This document shows positions 42,694 through 50,948 of a stretch of DNA of 64,000 bases, piece by piece. Below the pieces are notes generated by a model that was given only the letters and a program-made list of their open reading frames with translations, was not told the DNA's origin and searched no databases. Numbering within the stretch: position 1 is the first letter of the stretch; each line of letters opens with the position of its first letter. The translations under genes were made by a program, and so were the position numbers. This DNA is from VRUE01 sp963753245. GTDB taxonomy: Bacteria > Actinomycetota > Thermoleophilia > Solirubrobacterales > 70-9. Location: assembly GCA_963753245.1 (NCBI GenBank), contig CAVWBK010000007.1, positions 310,001 to 374,000 of the forward strand, written 5' to 3'.

Positions 42694-44580
42694 ATGAGCA
42701 TTTTCGAAGTCAGATCCACCTTCAGTGGGCGCACCGCGTGGGCCCGCAGCCTGCAGGGTCCGCTGCGCGAATTCCTCGCCACCGAGACCGGCAGCGCCGT
42801 CGTCCTGCTCGCCGCCGCCGCCGCCGCCCTGGTTTGGGCAAATATCGATATCGGCTCCTACGAGAGCGTCTGGCAGACGAAGCTCTCGGTGCAGATCGGC
42901 TCTGGCGGAATCTCGCAGAGCCTGCGCGAGTGGGTCAACTCCGGGCTGATGACCTTCTTCTTCCTCGTCGTCGGGCTCGAGGTGCGGCGTGAGTTCGACC
43001 TCGGCGAGCTGCGTGAGCGCCGCCGCCTCACCCTGCCGGTGCTCGCCGGGCTCGGCGGGATGATCGTCCCGGTCGCGATCTTTCTGGCGATCAACGCCGG
43101 CTCGGACTCAGCCCACGGCTGGGGCGTGGCGATGTCGACCGACACCGCCTTCGCGCTCGGCATGCTCGCCCTGATCGGGCCCGCCTTCCCCGACCGCCTG
43201 CGCGGTTTCATGCTGACCGCGATCGTCGTCGATGACGTCGTCGCGCTGCTCGTCATCGCCCTCGCCTACAGCGCTGCGATTGACGCGGTGGCGCTGGCAG
43301 TCGCAGTCGCGGTCTTCACGTTGATGGTCGGCCTGCGCCTTGCCGGGGTGCGCGAGGGGATCGTCTACTTCCCCCTGGCGCTAGTCGCCTGGGTCGCGCT
43401 CTTTGAGTCCGGGATCGACCCAGTCGTCCTCGGCCTTGCCACCGGGCTGGTCACCGGCGCCAACCCCGCCGGGCGCGGCGAGCTGGAGCGAGCGACCCGC
43501 CTTTTTCGCCGCTTCCGCGAGCAGCCTACTCCCGAGCTCGAGCGCTCAGCCCGAGTTGGCCTGCGCGCTGCCGTCGCGCCCAACGCCCGACTGCTGCGGA
43601 TCTGGCACCCGTGGACCAGCTTTTTGATCGTGCCGCTTTTCGCCCTCGCGAACATCGGTCTTGCCCTCAGCGGCGGCTTCCTCTCGCGCGCCTATGCCTC
43701 ACCGATCACGCTGGGGATCATCATCGCCTACGTGGTTGGCAAGCCGCTCGGGGTGACCGGTGCCGCCTGGCTGACGAGCCGCCTCAGCGGTGGCCGTCTG
43801 CGCCCCCCGGTCGGCTGGGCGGCGACCGCAGGAGGGGGCGCGATCGCCGGAATCGGCTTTACGGTCTCACTGCTGATCGCCTCCCTTGCCTTCCACGGCG
43901 AGGCGCTCGAAGAGGCGAAGCTGGGAGTGCTGAGCGCCGCGGTTTGCGCCTCGGCGCTGACCTGGCTGGTTCTGCGCGCCACGGCACTCCTGCCCAACCA
44001 GGCACGAATCAGGGCGATGCTCGCCGGCTCAGACACGCTGGCCGACCTTGCGATCCCCGTCGACCCAGAGCGCGATCATCTGCGCGGCCCCGCCGAGGCG
44101 CCCGTGACACTGGTTGAGTACGGCGACTTCGAGTGCCCCTACTGCGGTCGCGCCGAGCCGGTGATGCGCGAACTGCTCAGCGACTTCGGCGACGTGCGCT
44201 ACGTCTGGCGCCATTTGCCGCTATCCGATGTGCATCCCAACGCTCAGCTCGCCGCCGAGGCGGCCGAGGCGGCCGCAGGGCAGGGTGCATTCTGGGAGAT
44301 GCACGACCTGCTGCTCGGTCACCAGGGAGATCTGAGCAGCACCGACCTTCATGCCTACGCCGAGACACTCGGGCTCGATCTCGAGCGCTTCTCGGATGCG
44401 ATCGAGCGCCACGCAGACGCAGCCCGAATCGAGGAGGACGTCGACTCCGCCGATGCCAGCGGCGTGACTGGCACACCGACCTTCTTCGTCAACGAGCGCC
44501 GCCACAACGGCGCCTATGACATCGAGACGCTCTCAAGTGCGGTGCGCGAAGCCGGCGCGCGCTCAAAGATCGCCTCCTGA
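42694..44580 (+). CDS. nhaA: NhaA Na+/H+ antiporter fused to a DsbA-like thioredoxin domain
   Basis: The 628-residue protein has an N-terminal NhaA part (residues 1-445, about 12 helices) with the essential Asp pair D180-D181 in IVVDDVVALLVIA, and FFFLVVGLEVRREF. A C-terminal DsbA-like domain follows (about 460-628: LVEYGDFECPYCGRAEPVMR with C481 and C484, then GVTGTPTFFVNERRHNG). This fusion is known in actinobacteria; the thiol domain may be redox-sensing or an independent disulfide enzyme. The start is ATG 42694. It is likely monocistronic, since a hairpin follows. Confidence 0.9.
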   Translation: MSIFEVRSTFSGRTAWARSLQGPLREFLATETGSAVVLLAAAAAALVWANIDIGSYESVWQTKLSVQIGSGGISQSLREWVNSGLMTFFFLVVGLEVRREFDLGELRERRRLTLPVLAGLGGMIVPVAIFLAINAGSDSAHGWGVAMSTDTAFALGMLALIGPAFPDRLRGFMLTAIVVDDVVALLVIALAYSAAIDAVALAVAVAVFTLMVGLRLAGVREGIVYFPLALVAWVALFESGIDPVVLGLATGLVTGANPAGRGELERATRLFRRFREQPTPELERSARVGLRAAVAPNARLLRIWHPWTSFLIVPLFALANIGLALSGGFLSRAYASPITLGIIIAYVVGKPLGVTGAAWLTSRLSGGRLRPPVGWAATAGGGAIAGIGFTVSLLIASLAFHGEALEEAKLGVLSAAVCASALTWLVLRATALLPNQARIRAMLAGSDTLADLAIPVDPERDHLRGPAEAPVTLVEYGDFECPYCGRAEPVMRELLSDFGDVRYVWRHLPLSDVHPNAQLAAEAAEAAAGQGAFWEMHDLLLGHQGDLSSTDLHAYAETLGLDLERFSDAIERHADAARIEEDVDSADASGVTGTPTFFVNERRHNGAYDIETLSSAVREAGARSKIAS

Positions 44581-44630
44581 AGCGTGTTGGCGCGGCGCGG
44601 AATCCGCCTTTGGTAGGGCCTAACAAGAGA

Positions 44631-44664
44631 GACCCGCGTCGCGCCCAAAGGCATGACGCGGGTC
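44631..44664. terminator. Bidirectional hairpin between convergent genes
   Basis: A perfect 10-bp stem, GACCCGCGTC (44631-44640) and GACGCGGGTC (44655-44664), with a 14-nt loop. On the leftward strand it is followed by TCTCTTGTT, a fair U-rich tract for the exported-protein operon; on the rightward strand (nhaA) no U-run follows. Confidence 0.55.
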
Positions 44665-44694
44665 CCTTCCGCAGAGCTGCTGTCGGCCCGCGCC

Positions 44695-45477
44695 CTAGCC
44701 CTTGGGCGTGCAGGGGAAGGAGAGTTCCCCCTTTATCTTGGTGCCGCCCTTGAACGCGAATTCACCCTGCGCGACGAGGCTGCCCTTCGGGCAACCCGCG
44801 TTGAGCAGGGCCTGCTTTTTACCCTTGTAATTCCAGCTTTTGCCGAGTTTGGCGCTAAAGCTCGTCACCGAGCCGGCGCCGCTGACGATCTTCGGCACGA
44901 CGATGAACGCTTTGGTCCCGTACTTGCCATGCGCCTTGCTGATTTTGACCGGGACCACGAAGGTGGTCGCGGCCGGCACGTGGGCGTAGACGTGGAGCAG
45001 CAGTTCCTGCTTATTGCCTTGGGAGGCGTTGAAGACGACCAGCGGCCCGCTCGCCGGGAATGGCGGCTGTTCGGGCAATTCGATTTCTGCGGTTACTTTG
45101 CCCTTGCCGATGATCGCGCCCTTGCAGGCTTTTTCGGCCTCCTTGGTCGTCGTCGAGACGATCTTGCCCTGGGTGCAACTCGCCAGGCCCGTCGTGTTCA
45201 GTGAGCCCGCCTTGTCGAATTCGAGGTTGATCGTTTCCAAGGGAGGGATGTGAGTGTTGTTGGTGGTTGCCAGCTGTCCGCTCAATTCCAAGGTGATCGG
45301 GGCGCTCCCGTGTTTGGGCAATGCCTTCGGCGAGAAGCCGCCTTTAAATGTGGTTTTGATGATTCCCACTTGATGTGTCACCGAGGTGGCCGCATTGGCA
45401 ATTGCCACTGCACCAACGGCCAGCAGCGCTGATGTGATCACCAGTGCCCTGATCCTGTGTCTGCGAATTCGACTCAC
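44695..45477 (-). CDS. Exported protein, paralogue E of the exported operon
   Basis: The 260-residue precursor starts at GTG 45477, preceded by AAGGAGAAC. A signal peptide (ALVITSALLAVGAVAIANA) leads into a beta-rich domain: GGFSPKALPKHGSAPITLEL, LETINLEFDKAGSLNTTGLA, and four cysteines (ASCTQGK, KACKGA, AGCPKGS, FPCTPKG). It aligns along its length with the gene at 46123-46914. The family was not recognised; the layout suggests a secreted or surface Ig-like protein. It is last in the five-gene run, upstream of a hairpin. Confidence 0.7.
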   Translation of the reverse strand: MSRIRRHRIRALVITSALLAVGAVAIANAATSVTHQVGIIKTTFKGGFSPKALPKHGSAPITLELSGQLATTNNTHIPPLETINLEFDKAGSLNTTGLASCTQGKIVSTTTKEAEKACKGAIIGKGKVTAEIELPEQPPFPASGPLVVFNASQGNKQELLLHVYAHVPAATTFVVPVKISKAHGKYGTKAFIVVPKIVSGAGSVTSFSAKLGKSWNYKGKKQALLNAGCPKGSLVAQGEFAFKGGTKIKGELSFPCTPKG

Positions 45478-45537
45478 GTTCTCTCCTTGTCTCCCGCCAA
45501 TCAACAGCGAGCTCTGTACAAAAGTTCCTGGGAATCG

Positions 45538-46122
45538 CTACTTCTTCTTCGCGATTTCCTTTTGCAGCTGCTGCGCCAACTCATAGACGCAGCCCTGATA
45601 GCCGGCTATACGAAGTGTTTCCGGCAGGGTCGCTTCATAAACCCCTGCCGCGAGCTGTCCGGCGACGAAATCTGGAGATCTGGTCGCCTGCTTTTCGAAA
45701 TCAGCAATTTCGGCCACCATCTTCTTCTGGCCCGGGTTGAGCAGACCCGAGGCGTTCGCCGCGGAGATGAACTCGTCGCGCACCTGGATCGGCGTCTTGC
45801 CCTTACAGGCCTTGCGGCCCGCGTTGATCGCCTTTTGGGAACCCGACGGTGCATCGGGCTGCACCTGGGGCTTGGGGAACTGTCTGGCCAGGACTGCTGA
45901 GATCGGGGCATTGGCGGGCAATGGCTTCTGGGCGCTGTTGGTGGCGCCCTGCTGTTCCCCAGTTTGCTTCTGCGATTCGCCCCCCTGCGATTCGCCGCTC
46001 TGCTGCGCGGCGGTCTGGGTCGATTCGGAATTGTTACTGCCACAGGCGACGAGCCCGAAGGCCGTCGCCGTGGCGAGTAGCAGGGCCACCAGAGCCCGTT
46101 TCCCAGAGCCGTGCAAGGCCAC
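45538..46122 (-). CDS. Exported lipoprotein D of the exported operon
   Basis: The 194-residue lipoprotein precursor has signal LVALLLATATAFGLVAC (lipobox LVAC). A 45-residue Gln/Ser/Gly-rich linker follows (GESQGGESQKQTGEQQG), then a helical domain with two cysteines (GRKACKGKTPIQ and YQGCVYELAQQL). GTG 46122 directly follows the upstream TAG. The linker would let the C-terminal domain reach away from the membrane. The function is unknown. Confidence 0.7.
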   Translation of the reverse strand: MALHGSGKRALVALLLATATAFGLVACGSNNSESTQTAAQQSGESQGGESQKQTGEQQGATNSAQKPLPANAPISAVLARQFPKPQVQPDAPSGSQKAINAGRKACKGKTPIQVRDEFISAANASGLLNPGQKKMVAEIADFEKQATRSPDFVAGQLAAGVYEATLPETLRIAGYQGCVYELAQQLQKEIAKKK

Positions 46123-46914
46123 CTAACCCTTGGCCTTGCACGTCCTATTCAAGACGCTTGAGAGGCTCGTCCCGTCTTCGAATACGTAGGTCGATTTGGC
46201 GAAATTGAATTCGGCGATATTGATGCCCTTCGGCAGCGGGCAGGCGGCCGAGACGTAGCTCTGTTTCTTCCCGCCCGAGGTGAAGCTGCGTTTGAGCGAG
46301 AGATCGAACGCCGAGATGAAACCCGAGCCACTGGCGATCGGCGGCACCTGCGCGACCAGCGAGGTGCCGTAGTTGCCGGCGGTCTTCTTGATCACGAAGA
46401 TGATCACGTAGGTGATCGAGAGCTTGCCCTTGCCGGTGACGTGGGCGAAGATCGCCGGTTTACCCTTGTAGATGCCGTTGAAGGCGAGCAGCGGGCCGCG
46501 GATCGAGAAGATGCCCTGTTCACGCAACTTGACCCGGGCGGTGACGTTGCCGTGGCCGACTTCGGCCCCTCCGCAGACCTTCTTCACCCTCGCGTCGGTG
46601 GCATTGTGCAACTTGCCCAGCGGGCAGGTCGGCAGGCCCTTTGAGTTGATCACCCCGTGCTTGTTGATGTCGAGGACGATTTCCTGCAGTCGCGGCGGCA
46701 ACGGATCGTTGAGCGACTTGATTTTGGCGCCCACCTGCACGCCAACCGGCGCCGCACCCGTCCGCGGCAGCTTCACCGGAGAGATGCTGCCGTGGAAGTT
46801 GATCTGCACTTCTTCTTCGGTGACCACTTCGGCGAGCGCAACCCCGGCCATGCTCAGAACCAGGACCACCACCAGGGCGCCAAAGGCCTTCTTGCGCGTG
46901 AATATTCTCTTCAT
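46123..46914 (-). CDS. Exported protein, paralogue C of the exported operon
   Basis: The 263-residue precursor has signal AFGALVVVLVLSMAGVALA and a beta-rich mature domain parallel to the protein at 44695-45477 (ISPVKLPRTGAAPVGVQVGA, LQEIVLDINKHGVINSKGL, LPTCPLGK, KKVCGGAEVGHGNVTARV). Four cysteines occur at matching places. It starts at ATG 46914, 3 nt after the stop of the upstream gene. Duplication within one operon suggests the two proteins work together or bind different partners. Confidence 0.7.
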   Translation of the reverse strand: MKRIFTRKKAFGALVVVLVLSMAGVALAEVVTEEEVQINFHGSISPVKLPRTGAAPVGVQVGAKIKSLNDPLPPRLQEIVLDINKHGVINSKGLPTCPLGKLHNATDARVKKVCGGAEVGHGNVTARVKLREQGIFSIRGPLLAFNGIYKGKPAIFAHVTGKGKLSITYVIIFVIKKTAGNYGTSLVAQVPPIASGSGFISAFDLSLKRSFTSGGKKQSYVSAACPLPKGINIAEFNFAKSTYVFEDGTSLSSVLNRTCKAKG

Positions 46915-46917
46915 GGT

Positions 46918-47397
46918 CTAGCTGAACTTGGACGGATCGATTTTGCAGTATTTGAACTGGAAGGCGATCACCAGGTTGTTGGCCGCGGTGGCGTTGTGGG
47001 TCAACTTCACCGAGAGCGATGAGCCCTTGGATTTGTCGCCCGCCTTGAACTTCGCCGCGATCGTCTTCATCAGCGAGACCTCGCCCTTGATGTCAGAGAG
47101 CCACTTGGTCAGTTTGGCTGAGTCGGCCGGTGGCTGTTCCACGGCGGCGAGCTGCTTCTGGGCCTTTTCAAGCGCCGCGGCGGCCTTTGAGAAGTCGGCC
47201 CCGGCTTGCTTCAACTTGTTTTTCTTGACCAGCGTCTTGACCCCGGTCAGGTCCTTTTCGGAGGCTTCCGAATTGGTCTTGCAGATCGGTTCGACCATTT
47301 CTTTGTATTCGCTGCGACTCGTTTCAGCCGCCGCCACGCTGGCGATCGAGGTGAATGCGACCAATGTCGCGAAGCCGGTAAGTAGTGCTCGTTTCAT
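46918..47397 (-). CDS. Exported helical protein B of the exported operon
   Basis: The 159-residue precursor from ATG 47397 has signal ALLTGFATLVAFTSIASVAA. The mature protein is helical: EYKEMVEPICKTNSEASEKD, then coiled-coil-like AAAALEKAQKQLAAVEQPP, then FQFKYCKIDPSKF. The two cysteines near the ends could clamp a helical hairpin. Families with this Y-x4-IC...YC pattern are frequent and uncharacterised in high-GC actinobacteria. Confidence 0.7.
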   Translation of the reverse strand: MKRALLTGFATLVAFTSIASVAAAETSRSEYKEMVEPICKTNSEASEKDLTGVKTLVKKNKLKQAGADFSKAAAALEKAQKQLAAVEQPPADSAKLTKWLSDIKGEVSLMKTIAAKFKAGDKSKGSSLSVKLTHNATAANNLVIAFQFKYCKIDPSKFS

Positions 47398-47417
47398 GTT
47401 TCGCTTGCTCCTCATCG

Positions 47418-48059
47418 CTATCGAACCAAGGGATACGCGCAGATGTATCGGGTTTCAGCTTCGTTGCTGATGATCCCGATCTGTCCTCTGCCATCGACCG
47501 CCATCGCGCTGAAGTGATCTTTGGTGGTCGGGTTGGCGAAGTAGTCATCGGCGACCGCGGAGTTGGGCGGGTCGGTGAGTTCGCCGAGGTTGATCACGCC
47601 ACGAACCGAGAACAGCTGCATCACGGTCGGCAGGTAGCCGCCCTTGGCAGCGCAGGCATCGGCAGCGTGTTGGACGTCTTTGACCGCCGGGTTGAGGCCG
47701 ACGTCGTAACAGATGCCCCTGATCAGGGTCGTCGCGGCCGGGCATTCGGCGGAGTGCAGTTTGCCTTCCGGGTCGATGAGCGAGGAGGCGACAGCTGCCC
47801 GGTCGGCGCTGACCGCGCTCGGCACGGTGCCGAGCTGGCTCAGCTTGATGTCCGCGCCGGTCAGGGTTTCCTTGGCGACTTTGGCGCCGGTGACCGCGTT
47901 GTTGGCGATCTTCCCGGTTGTAACGGCCCCGGACTTGATCTGCCGCGAGCCGACGCTGTTCTTCCCCAGAGCTGCCCAGGCGGTGCCGGTCAGCGCCAGG
48001 ACGAGCGCCAAGATCGCCACCACCATGGCCGGAGAAGGCCGCCTACTCGATGCTTGCAT
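47418..48059 (-). CDS. Exported RPSPA-type protein A of the exported operon
   Basis: The 213-residue protein starts at ATG 48059 with GGGAGGA upstream. It has an N-terminal anchor or signal (RPSPAMVVAILALVLALTGT), then short repeated phrases (KSGAVTTGKIANNAVTGAKV) like a collagen- or fibre-type stalk. A C-terminal domain with cysteines follows (LIRGICYDVGL, ADACAAKGGYLPTVMQLFSV, YICAYPLVR), reminiscent of C-type-lectin-like or DUF1566 modules. It is first in the operon, so expression of all five genes probably begins here. Confidence 0.72.
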   Translation of the reverse strand: MQASSRRPSPAMVVAILALVLALTGTAWAALGKNSVGSRQIKSGAVTTGKIANNAVTGAKVAKETLTGADIKLSQLGTVPSAVSADRAAVASSLIDPEGKLHSAECPAATTLIRGICYDVGLNPAVKDVQHAADACAAKGGYLPTVMQLFSVRGVINLGELTDPPNSAVADDYFANPTTKDHFSAMAVDGRGQIGIISNEAETRYICAYPLVR

Positions 48060-48326
48060 CTCTGAGTCCTCCCGTTGGTTCAAAGTCCCGTAAACCCTAT
48101 CTACCCAACACACCCGCAGCAGCCGAGCTGCGGTCCCCGGCAAAGACAACGCGGCAGTGCCGCCCTGCCCACGCGCCGAACTCTAACAAGGGCCGCCCCG
48201 TCGCGGGGTCTCGCTCATGTTAAACCGAAATCCCCCTGCCGGCTGCTTCTCGGTCCTACGTGGCGCTGGCCTGAATTGCGCCCCCCGCCTTTGAGCCGCT
48301 TCGGAAGTCCGGGGTGGCGCTTCCGC

Positions 48327-49004
48327 CTAATCGCCGAGGGCTTGGCGCAGGCTCTTGACCTCTTCGCGCAACCCGCTCAGCTCGCGCTCGAGGCGCTCCA
48401 GACGGGGCCCGAAGCCGGCTGGCGGTGCTTCCTCGATCTGCGGTTCGGGCCGATTGCCGCCGCCCGCACCGCCACCGAGCAGCTGCTCGTAGCGGTCCTC
48501 CTTTTGTCCTGGGCGGCGCTCATGGCGGAGGATCAGCTGGCGCTCGATCAGGCCATCGAGCTTCTCGTGCACAGCGGCTAGATCGGCGAAGGGGTGGAGG
48601 CGATCGCTGCGCTGCTTGAGCTCCCCCGGCGTCTGGGGCCCGCGCAGCATGAGGACGGCGAGCAGCGAGACCTCGCCGGGGTCGAGGGCAAGCGCCTCCT
48701 CGAGCAGCTGGCGGTACTTGCGGGCGCGGCCGCCGGGGCCGCTGGCCAGGCGGGTCCAGCCGCGCAGGGCCAGGCGCCGCAATGCGTCGATAACGGTCGC
48801 CTCGTCATAGTCAACCACCGGGTCGCGGTTGGTCGATTGGTTGCAGGCGATGCGCAGCGAGTTGAGCGAGAGTGGATAGATGTCCGGTGTCGTTCGCTGC
48901 TTCTCGATCAGGCAGCCGAGGACTCGGATCTCGACAGCGCCCGGACCCAGACCGGAGTCCTCCTCTTCCTCGGCGCCGCCGGCTGCGCCGCCCTCCTCAC
49001 TCAC
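48327..49004 (-). CDS. yceH: YceH/DUF480 family protein
   Basis: The 225-residue protein carries two winged-helix-like DUF480 repeats (VRVLGCLIEKQRTTPDIYPL-like start; LMLRGPQTPGELKQRSDRLH) and a C-terminal coiled coil (LERELSGLREEVKSLRQAL). YceH is widespread; no biochemical role is firmly known. GTG 49004 overlaps the pyrE stop. DNA binding is plausible from the fold. Confidence 0.88.
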   Translation of the reverse strand: MSEEGGAAGGAEEEEDSGLGPGAVEIRVLGCLIEKQRTTPDIYPLSLNSLRIACNQSTNRDPVVDYDEATVIDALRRLALRGWTRLASGPGGRARKYRQLLEEALALDPGEVSLLAVLMLRGPQTPGELKQRSDRLHPFADLAAVHEKLDGLIERQLILRHERRPGQKEDRYEQLLGGGAGGGNRPEPQIEEAPPAGFGPRLERLERELSGLREEVKSLRQALGD

Positions 49005-49563
49005 GGTCGGGGCGCTCGGGATAGATCTCATCGATCGTGATCAAGGCCCGGTAGGGCGCAGCGGCAACCGCTTCTATCCTCTCGCCTCCACCGGCAAGCC
49101 GATCGACGACCCCGAGCACCCCGACGACCTGCAACCCCTGTTCGAGGATGCGCTCGATCGCGCCGACGGTGGATGCGCCGGTGGTGACCGTGTCCTCGAC
49201 GACGAGCACCTTCGCACCCGGCGCGACCGCCCCCTCGACCCAGCGCTGCAGACCATGCTCCTTGCGTTCGGTGCGTACGAAGAAGCCGAGCAGATGCTCG
49301 CCGGCGGGCACCGCGATCGCCGCGCAGGCGAGCGGGATCGCCGCCATCACCGGGCCGCCGGCGGCGCTCGCTCCGGCGTCGAGGGCGGCGGCGGCGATCA
49401 GTTCCCCAACCGCACGAAATCCCGCGGGTCGCATCACCGCGCGGCGCGCGTCGACGTAGTAATGGGCCTTGGCCCCACTGGAGAGGGTCACCTCACCGAT
49501 CACCAGCGAGTGCTCGCGCAGCTCACCGAGCAGCACCCGCCTCGCGCTCTCGAGATCGGTCAT
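48997..49563 (-). CDS. pyrE: Orotate phosphoribosyltransferase
   Basis: The 188-residue enzyme joins orotate to PRPP, giving OMP in de novo pyrimidine synthesis. The PRPP-binding loop is VLVVEDTVTTGAS; the N-terminal half has LSSGAKAHYYVDARRAVM. ATG 49563 has no clear Shine-Dalgarno sequence; TAGGAT lies 11 nt upstream. The longer frame upstream is a shadow. It overlaps yceH. Confidence 0.92.
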   Translation of the reverse strand: MTDLESARRVLLGELREHSLVIGEVTLSSGAKAHYYVDARRAVMRPAGFRAVGELIAAAALDAGASAAGGPVMAAIPLACAAIAVPAGEHLLGFFVRTERKEHGLQRWVEGAVAPGAKVLVVEDTVTTGASTVGAIERILEQGLQVVGVLGVVDRLAGGGERIEAVAAAPYRALITIDEIYPERPDRE

Positions 49564-49603
49564 TGGTGACCCAGATCCTAGGCCCGTCTTCATCAGCCCG
49601 CCT

Positions 49604-50533
49604 TCACGCGAGCGTCTCGGGGAAGCCCTGCCGCCAGCTCGGGTGGGCGGGCCGCCAGTCAAGCTCCCGCTTCGCCTTCGCGTTTGAGGCGCCGCGCAGG
49701 CTGGTCGCAGTCGCCACGGTGGCCGAGCCGGCAACCAGACGGGCCACCCAGGTCGGGATCCGCAGCGGCTTCTTGGCGCCGAGGGCCTGAGCGTAGACCG
49801 GCACCCACTCCCTCATCGGGGCGGGCTCCTCATCGACGATGTTGAAGATCCCCGCCACCGGGCGCTCCACCGCGGCGACGGTCGCCGCGGCAGCGTCATC
49901 GACGTGCAGGAACGAGAAGGTCCCCTGACCGCTGCCGACAATCGGCAGACGTCGTCGGCGCGCGTCCTCGGCCTGGGAGCCGTCGCGGTCGAAATGGGTG
50001 CCGGGCCCGTAGAACCAGCCGTAGCGCATGACCGTGCTCTGGAGCCGCGAGCCGCTGACCTGCGCCTCGAGGTCGGCGAGCGCCCTCATCCCCTCGCCGA
50101 AATACCCGGGCGCCTCGGTGTTCAGCGGCGCGTCCTCCTCCTTTACCCACTTGCCGCTCGGCGCATAGATGAAGGCGACGCTCTCGGCGATCAGGCGCCG
50201 CGCCCCGGCCGTCTCGGCCGCCGCGATTAGGTTGCGGGTTCCCTCGGTGCGGATGCGGTTGGTCGACTCGAGGTAGTTCTCTTTCGGGTTGAAGCGCTGG
50301 GGCAGCGCGGTCAGCGCGTGCACGACCACCTCGGGCTCGGCGCTTCGCAGCGCGGTCCCAAGCGCCTCGCGGTCGAACACGTCGCAGAGCACCGCCCTTG
50401 CCCCGGCGGCGCGGATCTCCTCGGCGCGCTCCTCGCGCCTGGTCATCCCCACCACCTCGTGACCGCCGGCGAGCAGTTGGCGGGTCAACGGTCGCCCGAT
50501 CGCCCCGCTCGCCCCCGCCAGAAAGACCCTCAC
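49604..50533 (-). CDS. NAD(P)-dependent epimerase/dehydratase family (extended SDR)
   Basis: The 309-residue Rossmann protein has GASGAIGRPL (7-16), a Ser/Tyr catalytic region less canonical than usual (SVAFIYAPSGKW, no clear YxxxK; YFGEGMRALADLE nearby) and FLHVDDAAAATVAA. It resembles atypical SDRs such as those in sugar or lipid metabolism. It overlaps the upstream membrane protein gene by 4 nt. Confidence 0.82.
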   Translation of the reverse strand: MRVFLAGASGAIGRPLTRQLLAGGHEVVGMTRREERAEEIRAAGARAVLCDVFDREALGTALRSAEPEVVVHALTALPQRFNPKENYLESTNRIRTEGTRNLIAAAETAGARRLIAESVAFIYAPSGKWVKEEDAPLNTEAPGYFGEGMRALADLEAQVSGSRLQSTVMRYGWFYGPGTHFDRDGSQAEDARRRRLPIVGSGQGTFSFLHVDDAAAATVAAVERPVAGIFNIVDEEPAPMREWVPVYAQALGAKKPLRIPTWVARLVAGSATVATATSLRGASNAKAKRELDWRPAHPSWRQGFPETLA

Positions 50534-50937
50534 CGCGAGACCCCCGCCTGGCCGCGGTTCAGCCGTTCAGAGACCCGCGCCAGCCAGAACGCGGCGACCC
50601 CGCCGAGGGCGAGCAGCAGGGTGTCGGCCCAGCCCCGCGCCTCGCTCCTGGCTTCTCCGGTATCAAAGACGTGATTGATCGCATGAAGCCCGTACCAGAG
50701 CGCCCCCAGCCAGAGCAGTGGCGCGCGCCAGGCGGGTCGCACGATCGCGATCGCGATCGCGACGCCAAAGGTGAGCGTGAAGACACCGACATCGCCCACG
50801 TAATGGAAGTTCTCGATCCCGTAGTGGCCGATCTGGTTGAAGAAGGTGTCGGGCGCGATCGGCGCCAGCAACCCGGTGAGGATGTGGTAGGCGGCGACAA
50901 AAACGAGGATTGCCCGCAGAGCCTTCTCAGCGATCAT
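50530..50937 (-). CDS. Small four-helix membrane protein
   Basis: The 135-residue protein has about four hydrophobic helices (AILVFVAAYHILTGLLAPIA, VGVFTLTFGVAIAIAIV, APLLWLGALWYGLHAINHVF, DTLLLALGGVAAFWLA) with conserved-looking His and Phe near helix ends. No family was recognised. It starts at ATG 50937 and its ATGA overlap with the epimerase indicates coupling. Confidence 0.65.
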   Translation of the reverse strand: MIAEKALRAILVFVAAYHILTGLLAPIAPDTFFNQIGHYGIENFHYVGDVGVFTLTFGVAIAIAIVRPAWRAPLLWLGALWYGLHAINHVFDTGEARSEARGWADTLLLALGGVAAFWLARVSERLNRGQAGVSR

Positions 50938-50948
50938 CGCGAGCCTGC

